From positions 1 through 38,316 of the forward strand of contig JAEUPP010000062.1 in the NCBI GenBank assembly GCA_016790075.1: a stretch of DNA of 38,316 nt, given 5' to 3'. The stretch is from Rhodanobacteraceae bacterium (GTDB lineage: Bacteria > Pseudomonadota > Gammaproteobacteria > Xanthomonadales > Rhodanobacteraceae). Both the position numbers and the translations under genes were made by a program. Shown here piece by piece: positions 8,040 to 16,563 of the stretch. Position 1 is the stretch's first letter; each line of letters opens with the position of its first letter. Under the pieces are notes generated by a model. That model was given only the letters and a program-made list of their open reading frames with translations. It had not been told where the DNA came from and did no database searches.

Positions 8040-8825
8040 TCACCCAAGGCGGGCTAAGTCTTCCGTATTTGCCCGGATGATTTCGCCCTCATGTTCCCTG
8101 ACGAGTTCTTGGAAGCGGGAAAACGCTACTTGGCAAGCTTCGGCCTGACTGGCTAGCGCCGTGGCGATATCGCCCACGCCGAGCGGTTGTGTCTCCCCCG
8201 CTTCGTAGCGTGCTGCCCCGGTTTTCGGATCGACCGTCCGCCGCATCAAACCACTCAGGCCCAAAGCCACATGGGGTGGCATCTGGTGCTGAAACGCATT
8301 GCGGAAATTTCCCGTATCCGAACGATGCTGTGCGTTGCTGATCTGCTCCAAGGCGGCCTTGAGTGGCAGATACTGCTTCCATTCCCTACCCTTTTCGTCG
8401 GCATCCTGGAAGACGATTTTCTCGTCTGAGCGCAGATCGTCTTTCCACGCCTGCCCCAGCATGGCCTGGTTGGCCTGATGACAGAGATGAGCAGTCGCCA
8501 AGACGAAGCGTGAGCGAATGGCGTACGGAAGGCTCAGTGCCACCGTAGCGTGTGGGTCCACGAACTCCATCAGGGCTTCAACACGAAGCCGATCCGATAA
8601 CTGGGGCAAAACGACCGCCCAACACCGCAAGCGGTGAACAGTGTTTGTCAGCTGGTTGATGGCATTGGCCAGCTCGCTGGCAAACGTATTGAAGAACTCG
8701 TTGTAGGCCATCCACCGGACGTGCAACCTCTGCGGCAGCCCACCCCAGCGATAGGGCATATAGCTGCCCTGAAACGGAACGGTCTTACACGCCCGACGAT
8801 AGTGACGATAAGCCTCGATCGACAT
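8040..8825 (-). CDS. Putative HEPN-type ribonuclease
   Basis: The frame is open up to 9116, but protein-like composition begins at MSIEAYRHYRRACK, so ATG 8825 is preferred; GGGG lies about five bases upstream. The resulting 261-residue protein is mainly helical. At residues 175-180 it has RNAFQH, which fits the R-[N/D/H]-x3-H catalytic motif of HEPN ribonucleases. It lies in a helix preceded by QHRSDTGNF and followed by QMPPHVALGL. HEPN proteins are common toxins and effectors in defence and toxin-antitoxin loci. No obvious antitoxin partner (MNT nucleotidyltransferase) is adjacent. The KAP NTPase gene is divergent, 306 bp away. The family is proposed from the motif and helical context only, so another RNA- or DNA-binding helical protein remains possible. 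Confidence 0.55.
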   Translation of the reverse strand: MSIEAYRHYRRACKTVPFQGSYMPYRWGGLPQRLHVRWMAYNEFFNTFASELANAINQLTNTVHRLRCWAVVLPQLSDRLRVEALMEFVDPHATVALSLPYAIRSRFVLATAHLCHQANQAMLGQAWKDDLRSDEKIVFQDADEKGREWKQYLPLKAALEQISNAQHRSDTGNFRNAFQHQMPPHVALGLSGLMRRTVDPKTGAARYEAGETQPLGVGDIATALASQAEACQVAFSRFQELVREHEGEIIRANTEDLARLG

Positions 8826-9131
8826 GGGAACCCCAGATCTCAACTCCTGAAGTAGGCCTACGGAGTAGCATTCTGGCTCGGTAGTAGCAACCTGACCGAA
8901 GAGCTTTGTCCGGCTGGGCACAGGAACCAATCCCACCAGAACGCTTCGTGAGAGATCCGGGCCTCTGGTGACAGCAGCCCTTAAACTGCAAGCGCAGCGG
9001 GGTTGGTTGCTACGAGGCAAGCCTAAGCCGCAGACAACCCACTCCGCTGAGTAGTCCGGCATCCCGCAGGTTGTCATTGCCATCCAGCTACGGAGCTGGC
9101 CGAGACACGAACGCATATAGGGGAAAGCACC
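8826..9131. other. Divergent region between HEPN-like and KAP genes
   Basis: About 306 bp between the start codons of two divergent genes. The minus frame stays open through it (to 9116), but its translation is rich in Cys, Arg and Ser with no pattern, so it is more likely leader and promoter DNA than an N-terminal domain. GGGGAAAG just before GTG 9132 is a good ribosome site for the KAP gene. No strong promoter boxes are evident. Confidence 0.45.
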
Positions 9132-10082
9132 GTGGACAATCCCGGATCTACTGCAGGCCTGGATGGCGCACTGAAGGTGGGCGACGCACTCGAGCGAGAC
9201 AAGCTCGATCGCCGGGGGTTCGCCTCGTCGGTCGTGGCTGCATTGAACAAGGTTGGCCGAGAGTCAGCGTTGGTCGTCTCGGTGGAGGGCGACTGGGGCA
9301 GCGGCAAGACATCGACGCTGGCGATGATCGAAGCGCTTCTGTTGCAGAAAGAAACGCCGCCCGTGATCGTCCACTTCAATCCCTGGCTGGTCGGTGACAG
9401 GGATGCACTGTTACGCCTGTTCCTGAGCAAGATCGCTACGGCCGTGAAGCTCACAGACCACGCTAGCGACGGCAAGAAAGTTGCCAAGGAACTCAAGGCA
9501 TACGCCAACGCATTCGATGTGATCAAGTTGATTCCAGGTGCGGAGCCATTCGCGTCGATCATCAAATCCGTCATTTCTGCCATGGGAGATGCAACGGGAG
9601 CTGTCTCTGACTACAAGACACCGGATATTGAGAGTCGCAAACAGAAGGTCGAGAAGGCGCTACGTGAGTTCGGGCGCCCGATTATCGTCTTCATCGACGA
9701 TATCGATCGCCTGTTCCTGAACGAAGTGTTCGAGATGGTCCGCATTGTCAAGGCGGTTGGCGATCTGCCGAACGTGGGCTACGTGCTGGCTTGGGATCCG
9801 AAGTACGTGCAGAAATCCCTCGAGTGCGTCTCTGTCCCTCAGTCCAACACCTATCTCGACAAAATCGTTCAAGTGCGCATGCCATTGCCTGCACTGTCAA
9901 TCACCGCCAAGGAAGCCCTTCTCAACGATGCCGTCGCGCAACTACCCCCTGACGCACGAGAAGACTATTTTGGTGGGGATGAAGATCGATTCTCAATGCT
10001 CTATTTCTCGGGCCTTCGCGAACTTCTGGAGCGCCCAAGGGACGTAATTCGCATTTCATTTCAGCAAGGAAGCTTTTTATGA
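9132..10082 (+). pseudogene. KAP-family P-loop NTPase, probably C-terminally truncated
   Basis: This 316-residue protein starts at GTG 9132 with GGGGAAAG upstream. It shows Walker A GDWGSGKT at 53-60, the HFNPW signature near 81-85, a helical insert that lacks the hydrophobic hairpins of membrane KAP proteins, Walker B IIVFIDD at 184-190 followed by IDRL, and a helical end with LRELLERPRDVIRIS. KAP NTPases are STAND-type ATPases; many act in phage defence. Family members normally continue well past the PRDVxR motif, but this one stops eight residues later (FQQGSFL), where the sequence character changes. Truncation by a recombination junction near 10,055 is likely. The stop codon overlaps the next ATG in ATGA. 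Whether the shortened protein still works is unknown. Confidence 0.7.
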
Positions 10083-10528
10083 CGCCGATTCGAAAAACTA
10101 TTTTGCTCAACTTGGCCGAAGAGCTCGATCACTTTCTATGGACTTACTCGGGTGAGTTCGGTGGGGATCCTTGGCCTAATATGCCAACACCGGATGCGTG
10201 CCTGTATGAACTTTCTCGGCGTAGTTTAGATATTCTGTTGGAGCTGCTTGCCGAGGGTGAACGTGACCGTCCGCGACCTCAGGCGGTGCCACCGTCACCC
10301 GAGCAGGTAAGTCGCTCGAATATGGTGGCAAATCGGCGCCGGAGGCGTAGGGCGGAACGGCGTAATGCCGAGCGAAACGAGACTTCGAAATTGGAGGCTA
10401 CGTGGCCGCAAGTCATGGGGGCTGAAACGCCTCTCACTGCTGAGCCGGACGGGGACTGGTTCATCCCGGTGGAATCATTGCCTGTCACGCCAACAGTGAC
10501 GCCGCGATCGAAGGGGGGCATGCCATGA
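10079..10528 (+). CDS. Small unrecognised protein, possibly from a conjugative element
   Basis: This 149-residue ORF starts at ATG 10079, which overlaps the preceding stop as ATGA, with AGGA ten bases upstream. It ends in another ATGA overlap with the TraD-like gene, so the two are probably co-translated. The first ~60 residues look like a compact helical domain (FLWTYSGEF, LYELSRRSLDILLELL). Next comes a very basic stretch (NRRRRRRAERRNAER), then an acidic, proline-rich tail. The arginine-rich middle suggests nucleic acid or polyanion binding. No family was recognised. Its pairing with a TraD-like gene suggests an origin in a mobilisable or conjugative element. Confidence 0.55.
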   Translation: MTPIRKTILLNLAEELDHFLWTYSGEFGGDPWPNMPTPDACLYELSRRSLDILLELLAEGERDRPRPQAVPPSPEQVSRSNMVANRRRRRRAERRNAERNETSKLEATWPQVMGAETPLTAEPDGDWFIPVESLPVTPTVTPRSKGGMP

Positions 10529-10890
10529 ACTCAACATACGCAGATCGCTTGGCTAACCGGCTACTTCAAACAACACGAAAGATTGCGGATCACCAGGCCA
10601 GTCGGCTGGCACACGAGCGGCTGGTGGCGCTGCGGTCGAGGAAGAAGGAACGGAGGGCACGTTTGCGCCGCCGTATTGAAGTAGGAACTGCTGTCGAAAG
10701 AGCAGGCCTGGCTGATTGGAAGCTGACCGAAATCGTTGGTGCCCTGATGGATGTCAAGGACCGTATTGGCGCGTCAAAGACGATGAGAATGGCTGCCCAA
10801 AAGCGGGGCGAGCAAAGCTTGCGCAATGATGCTCCTTCCCCGATCACTCATGAGCACCAATCTACTGAACCACCTCAGGATCCTGCGTGA
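10525..10890 (+). CDS. TraD-like small conjugal transfer protein
   Basis: This 121-residue ORF starts at ATG 10525, overlapping the previous stop (ATGA). Its central part, RKKERRARLRRRIEVGTAVE followed by AGL and a helix near VGALMDV, resembles the small TraD family (PF06412-type) found beside relaxase genes in Ti-like and related mobile elements. The pattern there is a basic segment, a KIxLG-like strand and an AxL helix. No relaxase or type IV secretion gene is in the window, so this is probably a remnant or cargo of a degraded element. Its last 29 bases overlap the 3' end of the convergent SEC-C gene. It is distinct from the large coupling ATPase that shares the name TraD. Confidence 0.5.
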   Translation: MNSTYADRLANRLLQTTRKIADHQASRLAHERLVALRSRKKERRARLRRRIEVGTAVERAGLADWKLTEIVGALMDVKDRIGASKTMRMAAQKRGEQSLRNDAPSPITHEHQSTEPPQDPA

Positions 10891-12056
10891 ATATCGCTTC
10901 GCGCACGACTGCTGCCTGGCTCAGGATCGGTTCGAGGTTTGCTAACGACGACGTTCCACGTCCGATGCCGGGAGGACCAATACCCGTCATCGATCGGTGG
11001 ACCAGGCGGCCCCTTGCCGCTTCATCCAGGCCAGTCCACCAGGTAGGGGTGCAGTAAGTGTTTTCCACATGCTCGAAGGCGAGATGGATGGCCGCATTGG
11101 CTTTGGCGCTGTCATCAAGTGCCATGAACGACCGTGCGAACGTTTCTGAAGGCCCGTCTCGTTCACCAAACCAGCCGATCGTAAATAGCGTGTTCTCTTG
11201 CAGGGGGGGTCAATGTGATTGCCACATGCTCGAACACCCCGTCACCGCGCGAGATCATCTGTAGCTGGTTGCCAGCAAAACTTACTTCCGGATGAAAAGC
11301 ACCGCAGCAGGCGACCGGCAGCGTGTCGGCAAAGAGACAGGCGTATCCGTTGAAGGCTGCGTAGTCATCATTGCGTACACACTGGTCGTATAGGTGCTTC
11401 CAGCCGCCAATATCCGTTGTGGCTCGATTGATTCCGTGCTCCATATCGCGGAAATACTGCTGAATGAACGCCTGAAAATGAAACGGACGACCGAAATCCA
11501 ACTTCCGTTGCGGTTCAAGGTAAGCCATCGCACAACGCTTGTAGAACTGCTCGTAGGCTACCGCCCGAAATGAGAAGAGAAAGATGCTGATCTTCTCAAC
11601 ATCAGCAACCCCCTTTTCCACGGGGGCAAACATTTTGTCGTCATGGATACCGCAAAACCCAGCAAACGTTGAGGCACTTCGAGCACCGATCCTATGCGGG
11701 ATGATGACGCCATTGTTATCAGCAACTTTTCGCCCGCCTTCTTTCACCGATAGCACATGGCCTGCTTCGGCAATCTTGCTCAGGCCACCTCGCCGTTGAA
11801 TCGTATGGGCGGCAATGACTTTCCCGCAGTCCGGACCTGCAAGCGGATGCGCACAGTATCCCTTCACGGTGGCCAGATGCATTTCATGGAGTAGCTTGCC
11901 GAGTTCCAACGGCTTCTGGGACGCTCGGCCTTTATGGCAAAACTTCCACTTCTTTCCCGATTGGCACCAGCACGGGACATATGGCTCCATGATCTCCATG
12001 GGCTCCAGTCGGGGCGGTGGCTTGAACTCCGCACTCAACGATTCGTGCTGGCTCAT
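10862..12056 (-). pseudogene. SEC-C/HNH-like protein with a G7 frameshift
   Basis: The upstream part (12056 to 11163, 297 residues) starts with a SEC-C zinc motif, CWCQSGKKWKFCH (C29 and C31 region through C40-H41). A segment with C68, H70, C77, AAHTIQRRG and GHVLSV follows and looks HNH-like. At the run of seven G (plus strand 11203-11209) the frame breaks. Dropping one base gives TLTPLQENTLFTIGWFGERD and reads on without a stop to 10862, joining the 87-residue ORF at 11125-10862. The repaired protein would be about 397 residues, a natural length. Proteins of this type occur in defence islands and mobile elements. The break could be a real mutation, a phase-variable switch, or a homopolymer sequencing error. 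It lies 19 bases downstream of the HTH gene, probably in one operon. Confidence 0.75.
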
Positions 12057-12075
12057 CTCTCTTGTCTCGCAAGCG

Positions 12076-12690
12076 TTACAGGGAGCGGCGGTTGGAGCCT
12101 CGACGTCTGACGGTCTTTACCTCGCCAGATACTTCACCTCCGGTCGTGCTCGAAGGGGCCAGCTCACGGGTGAGCAGCCGTGCGGCCATCGCCGATTTTT
12201 GCTGCTCAGCCCATAGCGCCGTCTCGCGTAAATAGGCATCCAGGGTCAGCCATACGCACTCCCCCTCGCCCTCAGGATCGATCCACCGCCCCAAGCGCAG
12301 TGCGGTGAAGAAATCAAGCCATTGCCCATCGTGTGAGCGCTGGAATGGCCAGACGTCAGTGGGCAACGCCTGGGTAAGGAAAGTAGCGAAGGTTCGGGCA
12401 GGTGCGGTGGGCGGAGCCAGTGCCGGCAAAGGCCGAGGCAGCCGGGTGCGCTTGTAGTCGAGTGCTTCACCGAGGGGGTACCAAAGCGCCGACCCCGGTC
12501 GATCATCGATACCCCGGAATGGAAACGGTGGTTTCGGTGGACGCGTGCGTCTCCGTTCCTTCAGTTGATCGGCACTTAATCCCGTAATCAGACAGACCTG
12601 ACGGGGGGACAAAGGCAGGGTCGGGTCCAGCTCCCAGACACCATTTGCCAGCAGCAATTCGTCGGCGATCCTGTCGGTTCGCTTGGGCAT
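12076..12690 (-). CDS. AlpA/excisionase-like HTH protein
   Basis: The start is placed at ATG 12690 (MPKRTDRIADELLL), with GGGGAA seven bases upstream, rather than at 12723. The 204-residue protein has an N-terminal helix-turn-helix resembling AlpA/excisionase or MerR-like domains: SPRQVCLITGLSADQLKERR, a proline-rich wing, then ALWYPLGEALDYKR, like the wing residues around VRYPLGDVL in those families. The C-terminal ~100 residues (WLDFFTALRLGRWI, VWLTLDAYLRETALW) form a second helical domain that was not recognised. It is the gene nearest the tRNA at the island edge and is followed, 19 bp on, by the SEC-C gene. A role as element regulator or directionality factor is inferred from the fold and position. 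Confidence 0.6.
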   Translation of the reverse strand: MPKRTDRIADELLLANGVWELDPTLPLSPRQVCLITGLSADQLKERRRTRPPKPPFPFRGIDDRPGSALWYPLGEALDYKRTRLPRPLPALAPPTAPARTFATFLTQALPTDVWPFQRSHDGQWLDFFTALRLGRWIDPEGEGECVWLTLDAYLRETALWAEQQKSAMAARLLTRELAPSSTTGGEVSGEVKTVRRRGSNRRSL

Positions 12691-12940
12691 GGCCGTTCCC
12701 CTGATATGTCGTGACAGAACCATCCCGTTTCAGGCGATCCTGCAACCGTCAGATTCTGCGCTTTCCACATTGTGGCAGCACTGACCAACCCGCACCATGC
12801 GCATCGGAGACACGGCATGGCCAGAAGAGGAATGAGGCGAATCCGGGCGTCCCGTGGGAGACTTGGGGGAGCCACAGCGACCCACCGTGCTTCTGACAGG
12901 CCCAAACGGCTTGAGAAGTAGGTTTTAAATCAGGAAGTTA
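12691..12940. other. Island edge between the HTH gene and the tRNA
   Basis: These 250 bases run from the HTH gene start to the CCA end of the tRNA. The minus frame is partly open but shows no protein-like pattern. The promoter of the HTH-SEC-C operon should lie here. No second copy of the tRNA 3' end was seen in this stretch. Confidence 0.45.
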
Positions 12941-13016
12941 TGGTGGGCCCACCAGGATTCGAACCTGGAACCAAAGGATTATGAGTCCTCTGCTCTAACC
13001 GTTGAGCTATAGGCCC
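12941..13016 (-). tRNA. tRNA-Ile2 (CAU anticodon, lysidine type)
   Basis: The minus strand folds into a full 76-nt cloverleaf with encoded CCA. The acceptor stem is GGGCCTA/TGGGCCC, including one G-T pair. The anticodon loop is CTCATAA and the T arm contains GGTTCGAATCC. Anticodon CAT could be Met or Ile2. The acceptor pairs C4-G69 and C5-G68 match the bases that TilS uses to select tRNA-Ile2 for conversion of C34 to lysidine, so it would read AUA codons. A tRNA-Ile2 near rpoD also matches the position of ileX in E. coli. The accessory island begins immediately at its 3' end, the usual place for integration. Confidence 0.85.
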
Positions 13017-13252
13017 GGAGTGCAGGCAGCGCGCTTGGCTCGGACTGACGGAGGCTGCAGCGGCTGCTGGCTGGCGGCGTTGTTGCGGCCGCCAAGCCGG
13101 GAGATTGTAGCGGAGTTGGGCCGGGCTGGACATGTGGTAGGTGAATTGAGCGGCCAACGTCAGACTTGAGTGGCGCACGCAAACCCGCAACGCTTGCACC
13201 TTTGGCCGCGCGGCAGTCCGCGGCGCGGGGAATCGAAGGGAAAACTGACGGA

Positions 13253-13984
13253 ATGGCAATATCACGCTGGAGCTGGGCTGTACTCAATGTGTTGCAGCTC
13301 GTATTTACGCTGGTCTGGACGGCCGGCTGGATCCTGCTGGCCTTGCTGGTGTTGCTGCTCACGCGCAGCCGCCGGCTGCCGTTGCGTATGGCGGCGCGTT
13401 GCTGGGCCCCGGGTTTGTTGCGTGGCTCGGGCGCCAGGCTGGTCGTGCGCGGCGTTGAACGTGTGGACTGGTCGCGGCCGCAGGTGCTGGTGGCCAACCA
13501 TCAGTCCATGATCGATATCTGCGCCTTGTTCCGCGCCGTGCCGGTACCGCTGCAGTTTCTGCTCAAGCAGGAGCTGTCCAAGGTGCCGTTCGTTGGCTTG
13601 TATGCCCGCGCAATGGGGATGATCTTTATCGACCGCGGCAGCGCACGCGAGGCGTCGCGGCGCATGCATGAGGCAGCGGATCTGGTCCGGGCCGGCGCCA
13701 CCTTATGCATATTTCCAGAAGGCACGCGTAGCCGCGACGGCGATGTGCTGCCGTTCAAGAGCGGCGCGTTTCAGGTCGCGCTGGACGCGGGGGCTGATGT
13801 AGTGCCGGTGGCGATCGAAGGCTCGGGCAAGGTGCTGAGCCTGGGCGGTGTGTTCCGCGTACGTCCTGGAACGATCACGCTGACCTTCGGCACGCCACTA
13901 CCCAGCGTCGACATTGCCGACCGTCAGACGCTGGCCCAGCAGGCGCGTGAGCAGGTGATTGCATTGAAGCGCGAGGCGGCATGA
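13253..13984 (+). CDS. plsC: 1-acyl-sn-glycerol-3-phosphate acyltransferase
   Basis: This enzyme adds the second acyl chain to lysophosphatidic acid at the inner membrane, giving phosphatidic acid for phospholipid synthesis. The frame is open from 13166, but ATG 13253 (MAISRWSW) is preferred because it directly precedes the N-terminal membrane segment; the product is 243 residues. A hydrophobic helix spans ~8-37. The acyltransferase motifs are the catalytic H83-x4-D88 (NHQSMID) and FPEGTRS at 154-160, with the IFIDRGS block between them. The gene converges on rpoD across a shared terminator. The Shine-Dalgarno sequence is weak (AAGGG, 13 bases upstream). Confidence 0.9.
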   Translation: MAISRWSWAVLNVLQLVFTLVWTAGWILLALLVLLLTRSRRLPLRMAARCWAPGLLRGSGARLVVRGVERVDWSRPQVLVANHQSMIDICALFRAVPVPLQFLLKQELSKVPFVGLYARAMGMIFIDRGSAREASRRMHEAADLVRAGATLCIFPEGTRSRDGDVLPFKSGAFQVALDAGADVVPVAIEGSGKVLSLGGVFRVRPGTITLTFGTPLPSVDIADRQTLAQQAREQVIALKREAA

Positions 13985-14011
13985 CACGATTCACGCCCGC
14001 AGCGCCGGAAA

Positions 14012-14043
14012 CAGAAAAGCCCGCACAAAAGCGGGCTTTTCTG
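14012..14043. terminator. Bidirectional terminator between plsC and rpoD
   Basis: The 13-bp arms CAGAAAAGCCCGC (14012-14024) and GCGGGCTTTTCTG (14031-14043) pair perfectly around the loop ACAAAA. Both sides give a run of T in their own direction, so it can end transcription of plsC and of rpoD. Confidence 0.9.
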
Positions 14044-14061
14044 CAGCTTCCGGGGGGTGGC

Positions 14062-15927
14062 TTATTCCAGATCGAGGAATGAACGCAGCTGTTCCGAACG
14101 GCTGGGATGACGCAGCTTGCGCAGCGCCTTGGCTTCGATCTGACGGATGCGCTCGCGCGTGACGTCGAACTGCTTGCCGACCTCTTCCAGCGTGTGGTCG
14201 GTATTCATGTCGATGCCAAAACGCATGCGCAGCACTTTCGCCTCGCGCGGGGTCAGGCCGGCGAGCACGTCGCGCACGGTTTCCGAGAGGCCGGTGCTGG
14301 TCGCCGAATCGACCGGAGAATCGACGTTGGTGTCTTCGATGAAGTCGCCGAGATGCGAATCCTCGTCGTCGCCGATCGGCGTTTCCATGGAGATCGGTTC
14401 CTTCGCGATCTTCATGACCTTGCGGATCTTGTCTTCCGGCATCTCCATCTTCTTGGCCAGTTCTTCCGGCGTGGGTTCGCGACCCATTTCCTGCAGCATC
14501 TGGCGGCTGATGCGGTTGAGCTTGTTGATCGTCTCGATCATGTGCACGGGAATGCGGATCGTGCGGGCCTGATCGGCGATGGAGCGCGTGATGGCCTGGC
14601 GTATCCACCAGGTCGCATAGGTCGAGAACTTGTAGCCGCGGCGATACTCGAATTTGTCCACGGCCTTCATCAGGCCGATATTGCCTTCCTGGATCAGGTC
14701 GAGGAACTGCAATCCGCGATTTGTATACTTCTTGGCAATGGAAATAACCAGGCGCAGGTTCGCCTCGACCATTTCCTTCTTGGCGCGGCGAGCCTTGGCT
14801 TCGCCGATCGACATAGCGCGATTGATTTCCTTGATGTCGGGCAGCGACAGGAACAGGCCTTTCTCGATCGAGACCAGCTTTTCCTGTTCGGTGACGATCT
14901 CGTCCTTGTGCGCGCGTATGCCCGAGGACCACTTCTGCTTCTTGCGGATCAGTTCCTCGGTCCAGTCCAGATCGATCTCATGGCCCGGGAAGGCACGCAG
15001 GAAATCCTTGCGCGGCATCTTCGCGAACTTCACGCAGAGGTCCATGATGATGCGTTCGTGGTTACGGATGTTGCCGACGACGTCGCGCAGCTTCTTGACG
15101 AAGCTGTCGATCATGACGGCCGGCAGCTTGAGCTTGAGGAATTCCTCGGCCATCTGCTCGCGCAGCTTCTGCGCCTTCTTGTCGGCGAGGCCGTGCTTTT
15201 CGGCAGTCTTCTGGAACTTGGCGTAGAACTGGCGCAGCTCGTCCATGCGCCGGGCGACTTCGACCGGATCGGGACCGGTCTCACCGGGGCCAGCTTCTTC
15301 GCCGCCTTCACCGGACTCGTCTTCGTCGTCCTTTGCCGCTGCACCGGAACCTTCATCGGACTCCAGCATTTCCTCGCTGATCGCGGGCTGTGGCTCTTCC
15401 AGGTCTGCAAAGCCGGCGATGACTTCGGACAGGCGGCGCTTGCCTTCGAGGTGCTGGTCGTATTCTTCGATCAGCAGTTGGATCGACCAGGGGAAGCTCG
15501 CCAGCGCGGTCTGGACCGCGTTGAGGCCCTCTTCGATGCGCTTGGCGATCGCGATTTCGCCCTCGCGCGTCAGCAGCTCAACCGTGCCCATTTCGCGCAT
15601 GTACATGCGCACGGGATCGGTGGTGCGGCCGACCTCGGCATCAACAGCGGCGAGGATGGCAACGGCTTCTTCCGTAGCCGTTTCATCGTCCGCGACCGCG
15701 GACGGCGCGTCCTGTGGCAGCATTTCGCCTTCGGGTGCGGTTTCGTGCACCTCGATGCCCATGCCGTTGATCATGCCGATGATGTCTTCGATCTGTTCGG
15801 GATCGACGATATCGTCCGGCAGGTGGTCGTTGACTTCAGCGTAGGTCAGGTAGCCCTGCTCACGCCCCTTCACGATAAGGAGCTTCAGGTCGGACTGCTG
15901 GTCCTGGTTGGTGTTCTCGATGGCCAT
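14062..15927 (-). CDS. rpoD: RNA polymerase sigma factor RpoD (sigma-70)
   Basis: This is the housekeeping sigma factor, which directs RNA polymerase to -10/-35 promoters. The 621-residue length is normal for gammaproteobacteria. The order is region 1.1 (~10-75), region 1.2 (~100-135), the acidic non-conserved region (~190-225), region 2 with the RpoD box ([19 protein letters not shown] and [14 protein letters not shown]), region 3, and region 4 with [20 protein letters not shown] as the -35-binding helix. The start at ATG 15927 ([10 protein letters not shown]) fits homologues, although no strong Shine-Dalgarno precedes it. The upstream gene is dtd, not dnaG, so rpoD is apart from the rpsU-dnaG genes with which it forms an operon in many relatives. 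Confidence 0.98.
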   Translation of the reverse strand: MAIENTNQDQQSDLKLLIVKGREQGYLTYAEVNDHLPDDIVDPEQIEDIIGMINGMGIEVHETAPEGEMLPQDAPSAVADDETATEEAVAILAAVDAEVGRTTDPVRMYMREMGTVELLTREGEIAIAKRIEEGLNAVQTALASFPWSIQLLIEEYDQHLEGKRRLSEVIAGFADLEEPQPAISEEMLESDEGSGAAAKDDEDESGEGGEEAGPGETGPDPVEVARRMDELRQFYAKFQKTAEKHGLADKKAQKLREQMAEEFLKLKLPAVMIDSFVKKLRDVVGNIRNHERIIMDLCVKFAKMPRKDFLRAFPGHEIDLDWTEELIRKKQKWSSGIRAHKDEIVTEQEKLVSIEKGLFLSLPDIKEINRAMSIGEAKARRAKKEMVEANLRLVISIAKKYTNRGLQFLDLIQEGNIGLMKAVDKFEYRRGYKFSTYATWWIRQAITRSIADQARTIRIPVHMIETINKLNRISRQMLQEMGREPTPEELAKKMEMPEDKIRKVMKIAKEPISMETPIGDDEDSHLGDFIEDTNVDSPVDSATSTGLSETVRDVLAGLTPREAKVLRMRFGIDMNTDHTLEEVGKQFDVTRERIRQIEAKALRKLRHPSRSEQLRSFLDLE

Positions 15928-15955
15928 GGGGGTTCGGCTGGGGGCAAGACTTTGG

Positions 15956-15961
15956 ATTATA
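15956..15961 (-). promoter_or_regulatory. Candidate -10 box for rpoD
   Basis: The minus strand reads TATAAT here, about 29 bases before the rpoD start codon. A TTGACA occurs only seven bases upstream, too close to act as its -35. At the usual 17-base distance there is no good -35 match. It is a plausible promoter element but unproven. Confidence 0.3.
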
Positions 15962-16039
15962 GGAAGCCTGTCAAGGGCGCCCGAAAAACCGGGCCCGACA
16001 TGGCCAGTGGCAGCCAGGGGAGCCGGACTCCCGGGCTGT

Positions 16040-16480
16040 TCAACGCACTTCGAGACGGAAGGTCACGGGTCCGTCGTTGACCAGATGGACCTGCATATGG
16101 GCACCGAAGCGTCCCGTTTCCACCCTGGGATGCGTGTTCCGCGCCAGTTCGACCAGTCGCTCGAACCAGCGTTGCGCCTGCACGGGTGCGGCCGCGCTGG
16201 TGAAGCTGGGCCGCATGCCGGAATCCGTGTCGGCGGCCAGGGTGAACTGGGACACCAGCAGCAGGCCACCGCCAGTGTCGGCCAGGGAGCGGTTCATGCG
16301 TCCGGCCTCGTCGCTGAACACGCGGTAGCCAAGCAGACGCTGCAGCATCCTGGCGGTCTGCGCCTCGCCGTCGTCCGGCTGCACAGCGACCAGGGCCAGC
16401 AGGCCGGGGCCTATGGCCCCCACGGTCGCACCGTCGACGTCGACACGCGCCGAAACGACGCGCTGAATCAGGGCGATCAT
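16040..16480 (-). CDS. dtd: D-aminoacyl-tRNA deacylase
   Basis: This enzyme frees tRNAs from wrongly attached D-amino acids (and glycine from tRNA-Ala), a proofreading step in translation. The start is ATG 16480 (MIALIQRV), with GAGG seven bases upstream, giving 146 residues, the usual family length; the longer open frame is not coding. Family motifs are the N-terminal strand [14 protein letters not shown], the LLVSQFTL block (~75-82) and the C-terminal NDGPVTF, which with the Gly-cisPro region forms the active site. It lies 112 bp upstream of rpoD on the same strand and is divergent from the acyltransferase gene. Confidence 0.93.
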   Translation of the reverse strand: MIALIQRVVSARVDVDGATVGAIGPGLLALVAVQPDDGEAQTARMLQRLLGYRVFSDEAGRMNRSLADTGGGLLLVSQFTLAADTDSGMRPSFTSAAAPVQAQRWFERLVELARNTHPRVETGRFGAHMQVHLVNDGPVTFRLEVR

Positions 16481-16563
16481 GACCGTCCTCGGTTCTTGCG
16501 GGGTCGCGATCGTGCGCAAGCATGGCCAGCAGGTCAATCCGGCCGTTACCATCCGCGGTTCGC

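Noticed and set aside
12588-12905. Small minus-strand ORF next to the tRNA
   Set aside because: It overlaps the better-supported HTH gene in another frame and has an erratic Cys/Pro-rich composition with no ribosome site.
15943-15975. TTGACA and TATAAT upstream of rpoD as a paired promoter
   Set aside because: The two boxes are only seven bases apart, so they cannot form a normal sigma-70 promoter together.
14107-16080. Long plus-strand ORF (657 codons) over rpoD
   Set aside because: It is antisense to a certain rpoD gene and reflects high-GC codon bias; its translation has no protein-like domains.
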